Shown piece by piece: positions 53,041 through 61,585 of a stretch of DNA of 61,585 nucleotides. How positions within the stretch are numbered: position 1 is the first letter of the stretch; every line of letters begins with the position of its first letter. The notes under the pieces are model-generated. The model was not told the DNA's origin. It saw nothing but the letters and a program-made list of their open reading frames with translations, and made no database searches. A program made the translations under genes and the position numbers. Origin of the DNA: Caryophanales bacterium (GTDB lineage: Bacteria > Bacillota > Bacilli > Bacillales > Amphibacillaceae); NCBI GenBank assembly GCA_029257405.1, contig JARIBO010000010.1, positions 1-61,585 of the forward strand. The letters are read 5' to 3'.

Positions 53041-54052
53041 TAATTATCAACTCCTCGATCATAACATCTTGTTCTTTTAAATATGTAAGGACTGTTTCAT
53101 TTTCTTTTTTATTACCTGCTAAGTGAACAACAATATTACCAATGATGCCATTTTTTAATTCAATAATATTAGCTGATAATATATTTGGCTTTGCTTTAAA
53201 TTTATCTGTCACTGTAGCAAGTAAAGGTTCACCTGTTACATCACCAATAAAGGTTAAACGAACGACCAGTCCAGAAACATTTAATTCATTAATTAATGAA
53301 TCCGAAAGTTGTCTTTGAGATAAGGTATTTAAAAATCGTTTTGTTGTTTGATGCTTTGGTTTAGTAAATAAATCGATTGTTGAACCCTGCTCAATAACGT
53401 CCCCATCTTCCATTACATGAACATAATCACAAATCTTCTGGATCACATTCATCTCATGGGTAATGAGTAAAATAGTGATGCCGAGTTCTTGATTTACTTT
53501 TAATAATAAATCTAAAATAGAGTCAGTCGTCTCTGGATCAAGTGCGCTCGTTGCCTCGTCACTTAGTAATATAGACGGCTCCTGAGCTAGTGCTCGGGCA
53601 ATTGCGACACGCTGTTTTTGTCCCCCTGAAAGTTGAGCTGGATGTGTTTTTTTACGGTCAGCTAAACCAACAATATCTAAATATTTATCCACTCGTTTTT
53701 TTGCTTCAGCTTTATCAAGACCCATTAACTTAAGTGGAATCATCACATTATCATAAACAGTCGCTGTTTTTAGTAAGTTAAAGCCTTGGAAAATCATTCC
53801 GATGTTTTGACGGGTTTGACGTAATTTTTCAAGTGGGAGTCCTGTCGTTTCTTTTCCCTCAATATAAACTTTTCCACTGGTCGGCACTTCTAGTAAATTG
53901 ACACAGCGGATTAAGGTACTCTTACCCGCTCCACTGTAGCCAATCACACCATGTATTTCCCCTTTTTTAACATGTAAATCAACATTTTTTACGGCATTGA
54001 CTGTACCATTTTTTGTTTCAAAGCTTTTCGATACTTTTTCTAAGTAAATCAT
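53033..54052 (-). CDS. metN: Methionine ABC transporter ATPase
   Basis: A 339-residue ATPase of the D-methionine/L-methionine importer. Walker A is GYSGAGKST, the signature LSGGQKQR and Walker B ILLSDEATSALDP. After the ATPase core, residues about 260-339 form a NIL domain that in E. coli MetN binds methionine and blocks transport when the cell is replete. It starts at ATG 54052, 20 bases after metQ. Confidence 0.95.
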   Translation of the reverse strand: MIYLEKVSKSFETKNGTVNAVKNVDLHVKKGEIHGVIGYSGAGKSTLIRCVNLLEVPTSGKVYIEGKETTGLPLEKLRQTRQNIGMIFQGFNLLKTATVYDNVMIPLKLMGLDKAEAKKRVDKYLDIVGLADRKKTHPAQLSGGQKQRVAIARALAQEPSILLSDEATSALDPETTDSILDLLLKVNQELGITILLITHEMNVIQKICDYVHVMEDGDVIEQGSTIDLFTKPKHQTTKRFLNTLSQRQLSDSLINELNVSGLVVRLTFIGDVTGEPLLATVTDKFKAKPNILSANIIELKNGIIGNIVVHLAGNKKENETVLTYLKEQDVMIEELIINE

Positions 54053-54072
54053 TGATTAATCCCTACCTTAAA

Positions 54073-54894
54073 TTACCAACTTGGTTGATAAGCACCTTTA
54101 TATTTATCTAACACATAATCTTTTACTTCATCTGTATGATAATATCCTTTGACTTGTTCAATCACTGGGTCATTTAAATTTTCTTCTCTAGCTGCAATAA
54201 TGTTTACATAAGGTGAATCTACTGATTCTGTAAACAATGAATCTGTTGTTGGATCTAAACCATTTGATGTAGCAAAGTTACCATTAATTACTGCTAAATC
54301 TACTTCATCTAACATTTTTGGTAATTGCGCTGCGTCAAGCTCTAAAAACTCAACATTTAAATCATTTTTTACAACGTCCATTGGAGTTGCATTATCACGT
54401 TTTTCATCATCAAGTTCGATAATGCCTGCTTCTTCAAATAAAACAAGTGCACGTGAACTGTTTGAAGGATCATTTGGAATACCAATTTTTGCGCCTTCTG
54501 GTGTATCCTTAATATCTTTTATATCATTTGAATAAACACCAATTGCACTAAGGACTGTAGAAAATGCTGCAGATAGTTCTGTATTATGGTCTTCATTAAA
54601 TTCGAGTAAAAACGGTTCATGTTGATAACTATTTAAATCAATTTCTCCTTCAGCTAATGCTGTATTAGGAATTATATAGTCAGAGAAAACAACGAGTTCT
54701 ATATCTAAGCCATCTTCTTTAGCTAAATCTTTAACAATTTCAAAAAACTCTTCATGAGGACCAGCTGTTACACCAATCTTTAATGATTCTTCACTTAGTG
54801 CTTCATGACTTTTTTCTTCTGTTTCTCCCCCACAAGCTGTTAAGACAACTGTCGTTAAGATGAGTGATGTTAGTAATAAAATTATTTTCTTCAT
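54073..54894 (-). CDS. metQ: Methionine-binding lipoprotein
   Basis: A 273-residue lipoprotein of the NlpA/MetQ family. The signal peptide ends in lipobox LTAC (Cys21). The binding domain shows GVTAGPHEEFFEIVKDLA, NSYQHEPFLLEFNEDHN and the late AVINGNFATSNGLDP typical of MetQ. It is the first gene behind a SAM-I riboswitch, which supports methionine as cargo. The ATG at 54894 follows AGGAG. Confidence 0.95.
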   Translation of the reverse strand: MKKIILLLTSLILTTVVLTACGGETEEKSHEALSEESLKIGVTAGPHEEFFEIVKDLAKEDGLDIELVVFSDYIIPNTALAEGEIDLNSYQHEPFLLEFNEDHNTELSAAFSTVLSAIGVYSNDIKDIKDTPEGAKIGIPNDPSNSSRALVLFEEAGIIELDDEKRDNATPMDVVKNDLNVEFLELDAAQLPKMLDEVDLAVINGNFATSNGLDPTTDSLFTESVDSPYVNIIAAREENLNDPVIEQVKGYYHTDEVKDYVLDKYKGAYQPSW

Positions 54895-54951
54895 TTTTTC
54901 TCCTACTTTCTATTATGTATATGTAGTTTAACTATCTACACTCTTAGTAAA

Positions 54952-54992
54952 TAAAAAAAGTACGAATTCATTTTAATAATGAATTCGTACTT
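54952..54992 (-). terminator. Regulated terminator of the SAM-I riboswitch
   Basis: Perfect 15-base arms (54958-54972, 54978-54992) followed by a T-run on the minus strand, between the aptamer and metQ. Confidence 0.93.
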
Positions 54993-55000
54993 TCTACAGA

Positions 55001-55118
55001 TTTCATTATCTTTCAAAGTAAATGGATACTTTGCAGGATTTAGCACCTTCCCTATTTCCATAGGGGGTTGCTGGACGTCATAGGACCTGGCCCCTCAGTC
55101 GCTCTTGATAATTTTATG
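55001..55118 (-). promoter_or_regulatory. SAM-I (S-box) riboswitch of metQNI
   Basis: On the minus strand the S-box landmarks appear in order: TTATCAAGAG, GACTGAGGGGCCAGG, CTATGACGTCCAGCAACC, GGTGCTAAATCCTGC and TGAAAGATAATGA. The closing P1 pairs ATTATC near 55113 with GATAAT near 55004. Binding of S-adenosylmethionine favours the downstream terminator, so the importer is made when SAM is low. Confidence 0.96.
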
Positions 55119-55147
55119 TAATTTTTATTCGTTTGGAATGTATCTAC

Positions 55148-55176
55148 ATATTAGGTCATTACTTTTTTAAAGTCAA
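55148..55176 (-). promoter_or_regulatory. Promoter of metQNI
   Basis: TTGACT (55176-55171) and TAATAT (55153-55148) on the minus strand, spacer 17 bases, upstream of the SAM-I aptamer. Confidence 0.75.
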
Positions 55177-55195
55177 ATTTTTAAAATAATTTATT

Positions 55196-55245
55196 TTGAC
55201 AGCATCAGTAAACTATTCTATACTTAAGTTATGTAAGCGCATTCA
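55196..55245 (+). promoter_or_regulatory. Promoter and cre-like site of the SDR gene
   Basis: TTGACA (55196-55201) and TATACT (55219-55224) with a 17-base spacer form a near-consensus housekeeping promoter. TGTAAGCGCATTCA (55232-55245) follows at the predicted transcript start and matches the CcpA cre consensus with one mismatch, a position that represses transcription when glucose is present. Confidence 0.72.
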
Positions 55246-55263
55246 TATTAGGAGGAGATTTCT

Positions 55264-56022
55264 ATGAAACTTGATGGGAAAGTCGCAGTCGTTACCGGAT
55301 CAGCTTCAGGGATTGGTAAAGCAATTGCAATACTTTTTGCAAGACAAGGAGCAAGTATCATCATTTCAGATCTTAATGAAGCAGGCGCAAAAGAAGTGGC
55401 TAAAGAAATTGAGGCAGCTGGTGGAAAAGCTACTGCCGTTGTTACAAATGTTACAAAGCAAGCAGATATTGATAATATGATTGATACAGCAGTTAACACC
55501 TATGGTGCTTTAGATATTTTAGTTAATAACGCAGGGATTATGGATAATATGATGCCCGCAGCGGAAGTAACGGACGAACTGTGGGAAAAAGTAATGGCAA
55601 TTAATACAACGTCAATGATGCGAGCAACGAGGAAAGCTCTATCTATCTTCCTCGAGCAAGAACGTGGTGTGATTGTTAACACAGCATCTGCAGCAGGTCT
55701 TTATGGGTCGCGTGCAGGCGCTGCATATACAGCTTCAAAACATGCGGTAATTGGCTATACTAAAAATGTTGGTTTTCAATATGCAGAAAAAGGGATTCGT
55801 TGTAATGCGATTGCGCCAGGTGGTGTAAATACAAATATTGGTACAACAATGGCTGAGCCAAATACTTTTGGTATGGCAAGAGCAATGTCTGGTGCGGATA
55901 ATAATCCGCGCAGTGGTGAACCTGAAGAAATAGCTAGAGTCGCTTTATTTCTTGCTTCAGAAGATGCAAGTTTTGTAAATGGTGTCGTGATTAAAGCTGA
56001 TGCTGGTTGGACAGCCTATTAG
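55264..56022 (+). CDS. Short-chain dehydrogenase/reductase
   Basis: A 252-residue classical SDR. The cofactor loop TGSASGIG is at 11-18, NNAG stabilises the core, and the active site is Tyr155-x-x-x-Lys159 with Ser in NTASAAG. Sequence ends GGVNTNIGTT ... DAGWTAY. The substrate is unknown; family members reduce sugars, acetoin-like ketones or 3-ketoacyl groups. The ATG at 55264 follows AGGAGGAG. Strong promoter plus a cre-like element suggest a role in secondary carbon use. Confidence 0.9.
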   Translation: MKLDGKVAVVTGSASGIGKAIAILFARQGASIIISDLNEAGAKEVAKEIEAAGGKATAVVTNVTKQADIDNMIDTAVNTYGALDILVNNAGIMDNMMPAAEVTDELWEKVMAINTTSMMRATRKALSIFLEQERGVIVNTASAAGLYGSRAGAAYTASKHAVIGYTKNVGFQYAEKGIRCNAIAPGGVNTNIGTTMAEPNTFGMARAMSGADNNPRSGEPEEIARVALFLASEDASFVNGVVIKADAGWTAY

Positions 56023-56024
56023 AT

Positions 56025-56070
56025 AAAAAAACCATAAAGCATGAGATTAACTCTCTACTTTATGGCTTTT
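56025..56070. terminator. Bidirectional intrinsic terminator
   Basis: Imperfect long stem whose outer arms (56031-56039, 56058-56065) are extended by A/T tracts; one pair is G-U in the minus-strand RNA. It lies between the convergent SDR and NEAT-like genes. Confidence 0.8.
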
Positions 56071-56457
56071 TTATTCAACTATTTCTATATTTGTTTGATC
56101 TAAAGTAATTTTTAACTCTTCATCAGCTTTCATTATTCGACCTTCATAATTATATTCGTATTGCACGCGCGCACTAATTGTTTCACTTAGTCCGCTTAGT
56201 TCAAATAATTCAAAGCGCCGATTTGTTTCATCGTCAACTTTATATTCAGCCGCTTCCACCCATTCATTATTTCCTTCAAGCTGGAGACCTAAAATTGAAC
56301 CATTATCTAAGACCAAGAATGTCATCGTTAAAAGGTTTTTTTCTTTTGTAATGACTGCTCTTTTCGCTAAATAATTTGCTATTTCAGACACTTGATTTGA
56401 GTCTTTATGAAGCAACTCTAAATCGACCATATATTTTCCTTCAGTTAATGAATCCAT
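56071..56457 (-). CDS. NEAT-like domain protein without signal peptide
   Basis: A 128-residue protein. The wording LTEGKYMVDLELL, IANYLAKRAVITKEKNLLTM and LDNGSILGLQLEGN follows the NEAT (near-transporter) consensus of Gram-positive haem-uptake proteins, and ISARVQYEYNY lies where the haem-ligating YxxxY hairpin would be, although that motif is not exact. There is no signal peptide or sorting motif, so it should be cytosolic, which is odd for NEAT. The ATG at 56457 is chosen because AAAGGTGG lies about eight bases upstream; a GTG at 56469 overlaps that site. Confidence 0.55.
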   Translation of the reverse strand: MDSLTEGKYMVDLELLHKDSNQVSEIANYLAKRAVITKEKNLLTMTFLVLDNGSILGLQLEGNNEWVEAAEYKVDDETNRRFELFELSGLSETISARVQYEYNYEGRIMKADEELKITLDQTNIEIVE

Positions 56458-56593
56458 GATTAATTCCACCTTTATACTTATCTCTACTTATTATAACATA
56501 TCTTGTTTCTCTAAGTTCCAATTTAAGAATAATAATGGTAGACTATTTGTACTGATTGTGTCGGTAGTAAATTATATAAAGGTGGATGCTTAA

Positions 56594-58036
56594 ATGGTAA
56601 GTAAAATTAAATTAGAATGGTTTTCAAATATTAGAGGGGATATTCTTTCTGGAATTGTCGTTGCCTTAGCACTTATTCCTGAAGCAATTGCCTTTTCTAT
56701 TATTGCAGGGGTCGACCCAATGGTAGGGTTATATGCCTCATTTTTAATAGCTGTCATTATTGCTTTTGCAGGTGGACGACCGGGAATGATATCCGCTGCA
56801 ACGGGTGCGATGGCACTCTTAATGGCTCCGCTCGTAAGAGAACACGGGCTCGATTATTTACTCGCTGCTACAATTTTAACAGGGGTCATCCAAGTTATTT
56901 TTGGTGTTTTTAAAGTAGCAAGAGTGATGAAATTTATTCCGCGCGCGGTTATGATTGGTTTTGTTAACGCGCTCGCCATTTTAATCTTTATGGCGCAAGT
57001 CCCGCATTTCATTGGGATTTCAAATATGACCTATGTTTTTGTTGCAGTCACTTTAGCAATAATCTATATTTTTCCAAGATTTATTAAATCAATCCCAGCA
57101 CCACTCGTTGCAATTGTTGTTTTATCTGCAATTGCCATGTTTTCAAATTTTGAGCTTAGAACAGTTGGTGATTTAGGACTGATTACACGGACACTTCCTG
57201 AATTTTTCATTCCAAACGTGCCGTTTAACTTAGAAACATTAGCGATTATTTTCCCGTTTTCAATTGCTCTTGCAATTGTTGGATTACTTGAAACATTACT
57301 TACATCAACAATTATTGATGATATGACAGATACAGATAGTGATAAAAATAGAGAATCACGTGGTCAAGGTATCGCAAACTTTATTACTGGATTTTTCGGT
57401 GGTATGGCTGGATGTGCGATGATTGGTCAATCGGTTATTAACGTAAAATCTGGTGGGCGTGGCAGGTTATCAACTTTTGTTGCCGGTGCGTTTTTAATGT
57501 TTTTAATTATCGTCTTAGGTGATTTAGTTATCCAAATTCCAATGCCTGTTCTAGTTGGAATTATGATTATGGTATGTATTGGTACATTTGATTGGGGCTC
57601 ATTTAAATATCTCGTTAAAGCACCCCGTGCTGACGCAATCGTTATGTTAGTCACAGTAGTTGTTGTTGTTGCAACAAGTGACTTATCTAAAGGTGTTATC
57701 GCAGGTGTTCTCTTAAGTTCCATTTTCTTTGTAGCAAAAATCTCAAAAATTAAAGTTACTAAAACGTTCGAAGATTCAAAAACGATTTTTGAAGTTGAAG
57801 GTCAGTTATTTTTCGCATCAGTTGAAGATTTCCTTGCAGTCTTTGATTACAGCGTAAGTAACGAACATATTGTAATTGATTTTTCTAGTGCCCATATATG
57901 GGACGACTCAGCGGTTGGTGCGGTTGATTCTGTCGTAATGAAATACAAAGATAATAACAATACAGTTGAACTCGTTGGTTTAAATAAATCTAGTAAAAAA
58001 ATTGTTAATCAATTAGCAATGTATGATTTTAATTAG
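56594..58036 (+). CDS. SulP-family anion transporter with STAS domain
   Basis: A 480-residue membrane protein of the SulP family. About 11-12 helices carry the SulP hallmark near the N-terminus ([20 protein letters not shown]). After residue about 390 a cytosolic STAS domain follows ([19 protein letters not shown]). Cargo may be sulfate, bicarbonate or another anion. It starts at ATG 56594 after AAAGGTGG. The universal stress gene 11 bases downstream is clearly in the same operon, a pairing seen in other bacteria. Confidence 0.93.
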   Translation: MVSKIKLEWFSNIRGDILSGIVVALALIPEAIAFSIIAGVDPMVGLYASFLIAVIIAFAGGRPGMISAATGAMALLMAPLVREHGLDYLLAATILTGVIQVIFGVFKVARVMKFIPRAVMIGFVNALAILIFMAQVPHFIGISNMTYVFVAVTLAIIYIFPRFIKSIPAPLVAIVVLSAIAMFSNFELRTVGDLGLITRTLPEFFIPNVPFNLETLAIIFPFSIALAIVGLLETLLTSTIIDDMTDTDSDKNRESRGQGIANFITGFFGGMAGCAMIGQSVINVKSGGRGRLSTFVAGAFLMFLIIVLGDLVIQIPMPVLVGIMIMVCIGTFDWGSFKYLVKAPRADAIVMLVTVVVVVATSDLSKGVIAGVLLSSIFFVAKISKIKVTKTFEDSKTIFEVEGQLFFASVEDFLAVFDYSVSNEHIVIDFSSAHIWDDSAVGAVDSVVMKYKDNNNTVELVGLNKSSKKIVNQLAMYDFN

Positions 58037-58047
58037 GAGGTAAAAAT

Positions 58048-58467
58048 ATGTATAACCACATTTTATTAGCTGTCGATGGTTCAGACAACTCTTTACGCGC
58101 AGCAGATGAAGCGATTAAGATCGCTTCACTTTCTGAAGGTAGTATGATTGAAATTATTTATATCGTTGATTTTGATAAAGTGAAGGCAGATGTTTTACAC
58201 TCAGATAGTAAATCAGAGCTCGATTACTCAAGACGTAAACATCTGATTCCTTTTGAAGAAAAAATGAAAGCTCATAATATTAATTTTAAAACAACCGTTT
58301 TTAACGGTTATCCAGGTCAAAAAATCGTTGAATATGCAAATGAACAAGTCGTTGATATGCTGGTAATTGGAAGTCGTGGATTAAATACTTTCCAAGAAAT
58401 GTTTGTTGGAAGTGTGAGTCACAAAGTCTTTAAGCGAGCAAATTGTCCCGTTTTAATCGTCAAATAG
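58048..58467 (+). CDS. Universal stress protein, UspA family
   Basis: A 139-residue UspA-fold protein of the ATP-binding class. VDGSDNSLRA begins the nucleotide pocket, and VIGSRGLNTFQEMFVGSVSH carries the GxxG-9x-G(S) motif. It starts at ATG 58048 after AGGAGG and probably monitors or modulates the SulP transporter made from the same message. Confidence 0.93.
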   Translation: MYNHILLAVDGSDNSLRAADEAIKIASLSEGSMIEIIYIVDFDKVKADVLHSDSKSELDYSRRKHLIPFEEKMKAHNINFKTTVFNGYPGQKIVEYANEQVVDMLVIGSRGLNTFQEMFVGSVSHKVFKRANCPVLIVK

Positions 58468-58495
58468 CTAAGCATAATGCTTAGCTATTTTTTAT
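58462..58495 (+). terminator. Intrinsic terminator after the SulP-UspA operon
   Basis: Perfect 13-base arms (58462-58474, 58478-58490) with a short loop and T-run. Confidence 0.92.
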
Positions 58496-58577
58496 TTCTA
58501 ATAGTTTAACAAAATAGATTAGCTGAAACTTAGATGTTATTCTATAGGTAGATTGTAAATTAAAGGAGTATATTTAA

Positions 58578-60311
58578 ATGAATTCTAAACAAAGTGGCCT
58601 CAAGCCATTTATAGCATTAATTTTATCAACTAATATACCAAAAGTTGCCTTAGGATTTGGTTTACTTTCAGGTATTATTACCACTTTATCAGGGCTTGTT
58701 GTCCCGCTCCTTACTAAAAATCTAGTTGACGGCTTTTCAGCTGAATCGCTAAGTAAGCCTCTCATTATTGCGATTGGAATAACCTTTATTATTCAAGCAA
58801 TTTTAAGAGGTGCGTCAATTTATTTACTCACAGCTGTTGGGCAAAAAGTTGTCGCAAGTTTGAGAGATAAAATGTGGATTAAATTAATTAGATTACCTGT
58901 TAAATATTTTGACAAAACGTCAAGTGGTCAAATGGTCAGCCGCATAGTAAATGACACAGCAATCGTAAGAGACGTTGTTGCCCAGCATTTTCCTGAATCA
59001 ATTTCAGGTGTTTTTTCGATTGTCGGTGCCGTAACCTTACTACTCATTATGGACTGGAAAATGACACTAATTATGTTAATTACTTTCCCGTTAATAATTG
59101 GAATTATGATTCCGCTTGGGAGAAAAATGACGAAGATTTCGCGTGGCTTACAAGATGAAACGGCTATCTTTACTGGGAACTCTCAGCAAACTCTCGGTGA
59201 AATTCGCTTAATGAAAGTATCAACGGCCGAAGAAACAGAAGAGAAAAAAGGACTTGCAGGTATTCATAAATTATTAGTTTATGGTTTAAAAGAAGCACGC
59301 ATCTACGCATTAATTGCACCACTTATGTACTTTGTCGTCATGCTTGTGATTGTGAGTATCATTGCTTATGGTGGCGTACGCGTTGCAAGTGGTGAAATGA
59401 CAACTGGAACGCTTGTTGCTTTTTTACTTTATCTTTTCCAAATCATCGCCCCATTAACGACACTCACCATGTTTTTCACCCAGTTACAAAAAGCAAAAGG
59501 TGCAACAGAGCGAATCATTGATATTTTAGATGAACCGATTGAGACAGGTCAAACTGGAATGGACAAAAACATTGCGAGCAAAACACTTTATGTTAAAAAT
59601 GTGTCCTTTTCATATGACGAAAACGAACCGATCATTAAAGACGTCTCTTTTTCAGCGAGTCCAGGTGAGATGATTGCTTTAGCAGGACCAAGTGGTGGTG
59701 GGAAAACAACAATTTTTGGGTTAATCGAACGATTTTATGAACCTACTTCTGGTGAAATTAAAATTGGTGACATCCCGATTCAAAAAATCACGATGAAAGC
59801 ATGGCGTAGTCAAATTGGCTATGTATCCCAGGAAAGCTCCATGATGGCTGGGACAATTAGAGAAAACTTAACCTACGGGTTAGATGAGGCTGAAACAATC
59901 AGCGATGCCCAGTTATGGGAAGTTGCGAAAATGTCTTATGCAGATCAATTTATTAAACAGTTTCCAAATGGATTAGATACTGAAGTTGGTGAACGTGGGG
60001 TTAAACTTTCTGGCGGCCAGAGACAACGGATTGCGATTGCGAGAGCTTTCTTACGCGATCCAAAGATTTTAATGATGGACGAAGCAACTGCAAGTCTTGA
60101 TAGTCAGTCAGAAAAAATTGTTCAAAAAGCATTATTTAAATTAATGAGTGGTCGCACAACATTTATCATTGCTCACCGTTTATCAACGATTGTTGACGCT
60201 GATCAAATATTGTTTGTTGAAAATGGTGAAATCACTGGCAGAGGTACACATCAAGAACTCACTGAAACACACCAACTTTATCACTCATTTGCCAAACAAC
60301 AATTAACGTAA
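58578..60311 (+). CDS. bmrA: BmrA-like ABC multidrug exporter (half-transporter)
   Basis: A 577-residue homodimeric exporter: six helices (about 20-310) fused to a nucleotide-binding domain with Walker A GPSGGGKTT, Q-loop, signature LSGGQRQR and Walker B ILMMDEATASLD. The N-terminus (LKPFIALIL ... PLLTKNLVDGFS) resembles Bacillus subtilis BmrA. Related half-transporters also export lipids or peptides, so drug export is an inference. It starts at ATG 58578 after AAAGGAG. No regulatory gene adjoins it. Confidence 0.88.
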   Translation: MNSKQSGLKPFIALILSTNIPKVALGFGLLSGIITTLSGLVVPLLTKNLVDGFSAESLSKPLIIAIGITFIIQAILRGASIYLLTAVGQKVVASLRDKMWIKLIRLPVKYFDKTSSGQMVSRIVNDTAIVRDVVAQHFPESISGVFSIVGAVTLLLIMDWKMTLIMLITFPLIIGIMIPLGRKMTKISRGLQDETAIFTGNSQQTLGEIRLMKVSTAEETEEKKGLAGIHKLLVYGLKEARIYALIAPLMYFVVMLVIVSIIAYGGVRVASGEMTTGTLVAFLLYLFQIIAPLTTLTMFFTQLQKAKGATERIIDILDEPIETGQTGMDKNIASKTLYVKNVSFSYDENEPIIKDVSFSASPGEMIALAGPSGGGKTTIFGLIERFYEPTSGEIKIGDIPIQKITMKAWRSQIGYVSQESSMMAGTIRENLTYGLDEAETISDAQLWEVAKMSYADQFIKQFPNGLDTEVGERGVKLSGGQRQRIAIARAFLRDPKILMMDEATASLDSQSEKIVQKALFKLMSGRTTFIIAHRLSTIVDADQILFVENGEITGRGTHQELTETHQLYHSFAKQQLT

Positions 60312-60343
60312 AAAAGAGCTACTCGATTAGAGTAACTCTTTTT
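60311..60343. terminator. Bidirectional intrinsic terminator
   Basis: Fourteen-base arms (60311-60324, 60330-60343) with one mismatch that becomes a U-G pair on the minus strand lie between the convergent bmrA and chrA genes. Confidence 0.88.
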
Positions 60344-60348
60344 TTTCG

Positions 60349-61551
60349 TTAAAATCCTAATAAACTAAATAGATATCCACCTAAAACACCAAGTATCACA
60401 ATTAACCAAGCGGGCGTTTTCCAGAAGTAGAGTAAAGCAAATAAAATTGTCGCTAAGGCAAAGTCAGCACCTGAAACAATCGAACTTTTAATCACAGGAT
60501 CATAAAAAGCTGCAAGTAAAATCCCGACAACACTCGCATTAACCCCAATTAACACACCTTGAAAAGATGCTTTTTGTCTGAGCTCACTTAAAAAAGGTAA
60601 GGCAGCAACAATTAAAAGAAATGACGGTAAAAAGATTGCTAGAGTCGCAACTAGGGCACCAGTGAGCCCTTCCATCATTGTTCCAAGGTAACTTGCAAAT
60701 GTAAATAAGGGACCTGGTACTGCTTGTGCCATCCCATAACCTGCTAAAAATTCACCTGATGAGATTAATCCAAGTGGCACTAACTCGCGCTCAATCATTG
60801 GTAAAACAACATGTCCCCCACCAAATACAAGCGATCCAACTCTAAAGAATACATCAAAAATATTGAGTAGGGCATGATTAAATGTACTATTTAATATCGG
60901 TAACATGATTAAAGCACTTATTAAAATAACTAATGCTGTTATACCCATTCTTTTTGAAATATTTATCTCTAAAGTTTCAATTTTTGATTCTGCTTTATCT
61001 TGAAAAAACTTAAAACCTAAAAGTCCCGCAGCTAAAATGATTAATATTTGAATCCAAGCCGTTGGATAAAGGAGCATAAATAGCGCACTTGCTAGTGCAA
61101 TTGCTAACCTACTTTTATCAGGCGTGAGCTTTTTTCCAAGTCCAATTATCGCATGAAGCACGACTGCTGAGGCGACTACTTTTAAGCTTTGAATAAAAAC
61201 TGCGCCTTCAAGTGAAAATGTTTGATAAAGTAAGGCAAAAATAACAAGCACAATAATAGATGGTAAGGTAAACCCAATAAATGAAACAATCCCACCAAGA
61301 ATCCCACCACGCAAAATACCTATTGCAATCCCAACCTGGCTACTTGCTGGTCCAGGGAGAAACTGACATAAAGCAATGATATCAGCATAGGTTTTATCTG
61401 TTAACCAGTTTCGCCGGTCGATATATTCTTCTTTAAAATAAGCAAGGTGCGCGACGGGTCCACCAAATGAAGTGAGTCCTAGTTTTGTTGCTGCAAATAA
61501 TATTTCAAAGAGTGTTGCTAACCGCCCTTTTTTCTTTGTTTGCTCTGCCAT
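60349..61551 (-). CDS. chrA: Chromate transporter family protein (ChrA)
   Basis: A 400-residue long-chain CHR protein with two homologous halves. The first carries LTSFGGPVAHLAYFKEE and LCQFLPGPASSQVGIAIG; the second carries FGGGHVVLPMIERELV and GYGMAQAVPGPLFTFASYLG. Characterised members export chromate, but the family is widespread in organisms never exposed to it, so the native anion is uncertain. The ATG at 61551 follows GGGGG. It is the last gene in the window. Confidence 0.9.
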   Translation of the reverse strand: MAEQTKKKGRLATLFEILFAATKLGLTSFGGPVAHLAYFKEEYIDRRNWLTDKTYADIIALCQFLPGPASSQVGIAIGILRGGILGGIVSFIGFTLPSIIVLVIFALLYQTFSLEGAVFIQSLKVVASAVVLHAIIGLGKKLTPDKSRLAIALASALFMLLYPTAWIQILIILAAGLLGFKFFQDKAESKIETLEINISKRMGITALVILISALIMLPILNSTFNHALLNIFDVFFRVGSLVFGGGHVVLPMIERELVPLGLISSGEFLAGYGMAQAVPGPLFTFASYLGTMMEGLTGALVATLAIFLPSFLLIVAALPFLSELRQKASFQGVLIGVNASVVGILLAAFYDPVIKSSIVSGADFALATILFALLYFWKTPAWLIVILGVLGGYLFSLLGF

Positions 61552-61585
61552 TTAAATCCCCCACTGCTAGTTGATTTCTTTAAAT

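Noticed and set aside
1-61585. CRISPR arrays, tRNA or rRNA genes
   Set aside because: No regularly spaced repeats, cloverleaf-like sequences or rRNA-like segments were found on reading the window.

Overview
The window is AT-rich bacterial chromosome from a low-GC Gram-positive organism (class Bacilli). Evidence for this is strong AGGAGG-type ribosome binding sites, SecDF as one polypeptide, a CssRS/HtrA secretion-stress locus, LutABC, YwbE, YkwC, YfmR and BmrA homologues, SAM-I and M-box riboswitches, and sortase-anchored LPxTG proteins. A mevalonate-pathway HMG-CoA synthase, whose catalytic residues fall at the same numbers as in Staphylococcus aureus (E79, C111, H233), points to Staphylococcaceae-like or related Bacilli. 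The genus cannot be read from the sequence. No rRNA, tRNA, insertion sequence, prophage or CRISPR array was seen.

Layout. 1-8 kb: a D-2-hydroxyacid dehydrogenase, a YciI-like protein, TypA, CssRS divergent from a membrane-anchored HtrA protease, and YkwC. 8-11.3 kb: a methyltransferase, two duplicated cold-shock genes with matching long leaders, and a sodium-coupled NSS transporter. 11.5-19 kb: YtvI-like permease, class D sortase, SecDF, an LCP cell-wall enzyme and a penicillin acylase-family hydrolase. 19-25 kb: membrane protein, E. coli-type thymidine kinase, formate/nitrite channel, MvaS, a lipoprotein, and an M-box Mg2+ riboswitch that precedes a 35-residue ORF and a GNAT acetyltransferase instead of a Mg2+ transporter. 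25-36.4 kb: NhaC antiporter, VanZ-like protein, a two-gene osmolyte/ergothioneine-type ABC importer, YwbE, ABC-F protein YfmR and the lutABC lactate operon.

36.6-52.3 kb is the most distinctive part: two tandem copies of a complete pilus module. Each copy has, on the minus strand, a VWA-domain tip pilin, a backbone pilin (YPKN, E-box, LPTTG) and two class C-type sortases, with a divergently transcribed RofA/Mga-like regulator on the plus strand. The copies share gene order, reading direction, regulator promoters with 17-bp spacers, a palindrome between the divergent genes, and paired RNA hairpins between pilin and sortases. The pilins have diverged, but the catalytic halves of the small sortases are identical in protein sequence.

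52.4-61.6 kb: a metNIQ methionine importer under a SAM-I riboswitch, an SDR with a consensus promoter and a cre-like site, an intracellular NEAT-like protein, a SulP transporter with a UspA partner, the BmrA-type exporter and a chromate transporter-family protein.

Most transcription units end in strong intrinsic terminators, many shared by convergent genes. Several genes appear to use TTG or GTG starts, chosen here because the only well-placed ribosome binding site precedes them.
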